From positions 1-5,909 of the forward strand of contig CAMASZ010000080.1 of the NCBI GenBank assembly GCA_945861125.1: 5,909 nt of DNA, written 5' to 3'. Of the stretch, positions 5,343 to 5,909 are shown piece after piece (the first letter of the stretch is position 1; every line of letters begins with the position of its first letter). The translations under genes and the position numbers were made by a program. The notes beneath the pieces are model-generated. The model ran no database searches. It worked only from the letters and a program-made list of their open reading frames with translations, and was not told the DNA's origin. The DNA comes from Rickettsia typhi. GTDB lineage: Bacteria; Pseudomonadota; Alphaproteobacteria; Rickettsiales; UBA1997.

Positions 5343-5365
5343 TTTTTAAATCATTTAACTTAGCA

Positions 5366-5761
5366 ATGATATTAACTTCAAAAGCTCGTTACGCCGTAAT
5401 GGCAATGGTTGAAATATCTGATAATAATTCTAAAAAACCATTGACATTGCAAAATATTTCAGAAAGTCAAAATATATCACTTTCCTATCTTGAACAAATT
5501 TTTGCTCAATTAAAAAAAGCCGAAATAGTTAAATCAATAATGGGTCCAGGTGGCGGATATAAACTTGCTAAACAACCAAATAAAATTTCCATAGCATCAA
5601 TTATAAAAGCAACTGATGAACCAATTAAAATGACACGCTGTTCTAGTAAAGAAAAAGGATGTATCAATAATAAAACAAAATGTAAAACTCATCACCTTTG
5701 GCAAGGTCTTGAAAATAAGATCTATGATTACCTTGAATCTATAACCCTCCAAGATTTATGA
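5366..5761 (+). CDS. iscR: Rrf2-family iron-sulfur regulator IscR
   Basis: IscR is a dimeric winged-helix regulator that senses iron-sulfur supply through a [2Fe-2S] cluster and represses the isc operon when the cluster is present. The start MILTSKARYAVMAMVEI is the classic Rrf2 N-terminus. The recognition helix region ISLSYLEQIFAQLKK (37-51) keeps Ser40 and Glu43, which E. coli IscR uses to read DNA. GPGGGYKL (60-67) forms the wing; residue 59 is Met where E. coli has Arg by my alignment. Cluster ligands appear to be Cys92, Cys99, Cys106 and His109, one residue more in each Cys-Cys gap than E. coli (92, 98, 104, 107). The 131-residue length is slightly short because the C-terminal tail is trimmed. 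A perfect palindrome lies 23 bp upstream and a cysteine desulfurase gene overlaps the stop by 4 nt (ATGA), which supports IscR over other Rrf2 members such as NsrR or RirA. Confidence 0.93.
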   Translation: MILTSKARYAVMAMVEISDNNSKKPLTLQNISESQNISLSYLEQIFAQLKKAEIVKSIMGPGGGYKLAKQPNKISIASIIKATDEPIKMTRCSSKEKGCINNKTKCKTHHLWQGLENKIYDYLESITLQDL

Positions 5762-5909
5762 GCATAATTTTTCTTGATCACAACTCAACAACCAAAATTA
5801 GTGATGAAGTAATTAACAAGATGTTAGAAGTATATCAAATGCCTTTAAACAGCTCTGCAATTCATCAGTTAGGCAGAAGAGCAAATTTTTTAATTGAAGA
5901 AGCTAATAA
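5758..5909 (+). CDS. Cysteine desulfurase (NifS/IscS family), N-terminal part, cut by the window edge
   Basis: These PLP enzymes remove sulfur from L-cysteine and pass it as a persulfide to the IscU scaffold for iron-sulfur cluster assembly. Fifty codons are visible. The start IIFLDHNSTTKISDEVINKM matches the family opening (Y-L-D-x-N/S-A-T-T-x-x-x-x-x-V). LNSSAIHQLGRRANFLIEEA matches the NPSSxHxxGR-type segment that follows. The PLP lysine and the active-site cysteine lie beyond the edge. The ATG overlaps the iscR stop in ATGA, so translation is probably coupled and both belong to one operon. The HN-TT and SSAIH wording is nearer to NifS than to E. coli IscS. As I recall, Rickettsia has two tandem desulfurase genes after iscR, so this could be the first of two; hence no gene symbol is given. 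Confidence 0.92.
   Translation, partial: MSIIFLDHNSTTKISDEVINKMLEVYQMPLNSSAIHQLGRRANFLIEEAN

Noticed and set aside
1..5909. CRISPR array, tRNA or rRNA genes, complete transposase genes
   Set aside because: I saw no regularly spaced repeats, no cloverleaf or rRNA signature and no transposase-sized unexplained frame on either strand.

Overview
The window is strongly AT-rich and uses TGA as an ordinary stop. Its genes encode recognisable alphaproteobacterial proteins: a six-domain ribosomal protein S1 of 568 residues, a short SppA, AcpP, and an IscR-NifS/IscS start. The AT bias, near absence of Shine-Dalgarno sequences, loose spacing and palindromic element best fit a Rickettsiales-type or similar reduced alphaproteobacterium. 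This placement is an inference from gene content, not a proven assignment.

Layout. Positions 1-693 (minus) hold the N-terminal 231 codons of a DNA photolyase that runs off the left edge. A 249-bp divergent spacer follows, with a candidate promoter and an AT-only hairpin just before rpsA (943-2649, plus). sppA (2653-3576, plus) starts 3 nt after rpsA and is probably co-transcribed with it. After a 161-bp AT-rich gap comes acpP (3738-3980, plus), closed by a clear intrinsic terminator (3991-4030). Positions 4108-4267 form a 160-bp imperfect palindrome that looks like a miniature mobile element and encloses a 19-codon ORF with an unusually good ribosome binding site. An unrecognised 280-residue gene lies on the minus strand (4274-5116). 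On the right, a promoter region carries a perfect 25-bp palindrome closely resembling an IscR type 1 operator. It lies directly before iscR (5366-5761), which overlaps a cysteine desulfurase gene by 4 nt (5758 to the right edge).

How the genes fit together. rpsA serves translation, sppA membrane and signal-peptide turnover, and acpP fatty acid and lipid A synthesis. The right end opens an iron-sulfur cluster assembly operon in which the [2Fe-2S] regulator IscR probably controls itself and the downstream desulfurase through the palindrome.

The points most worth a second look are the IscR-like operator, the palindromic element with its small ORF, and the orphan 280-residue protein, which may contain four degenerate repeats of about 42 residues.
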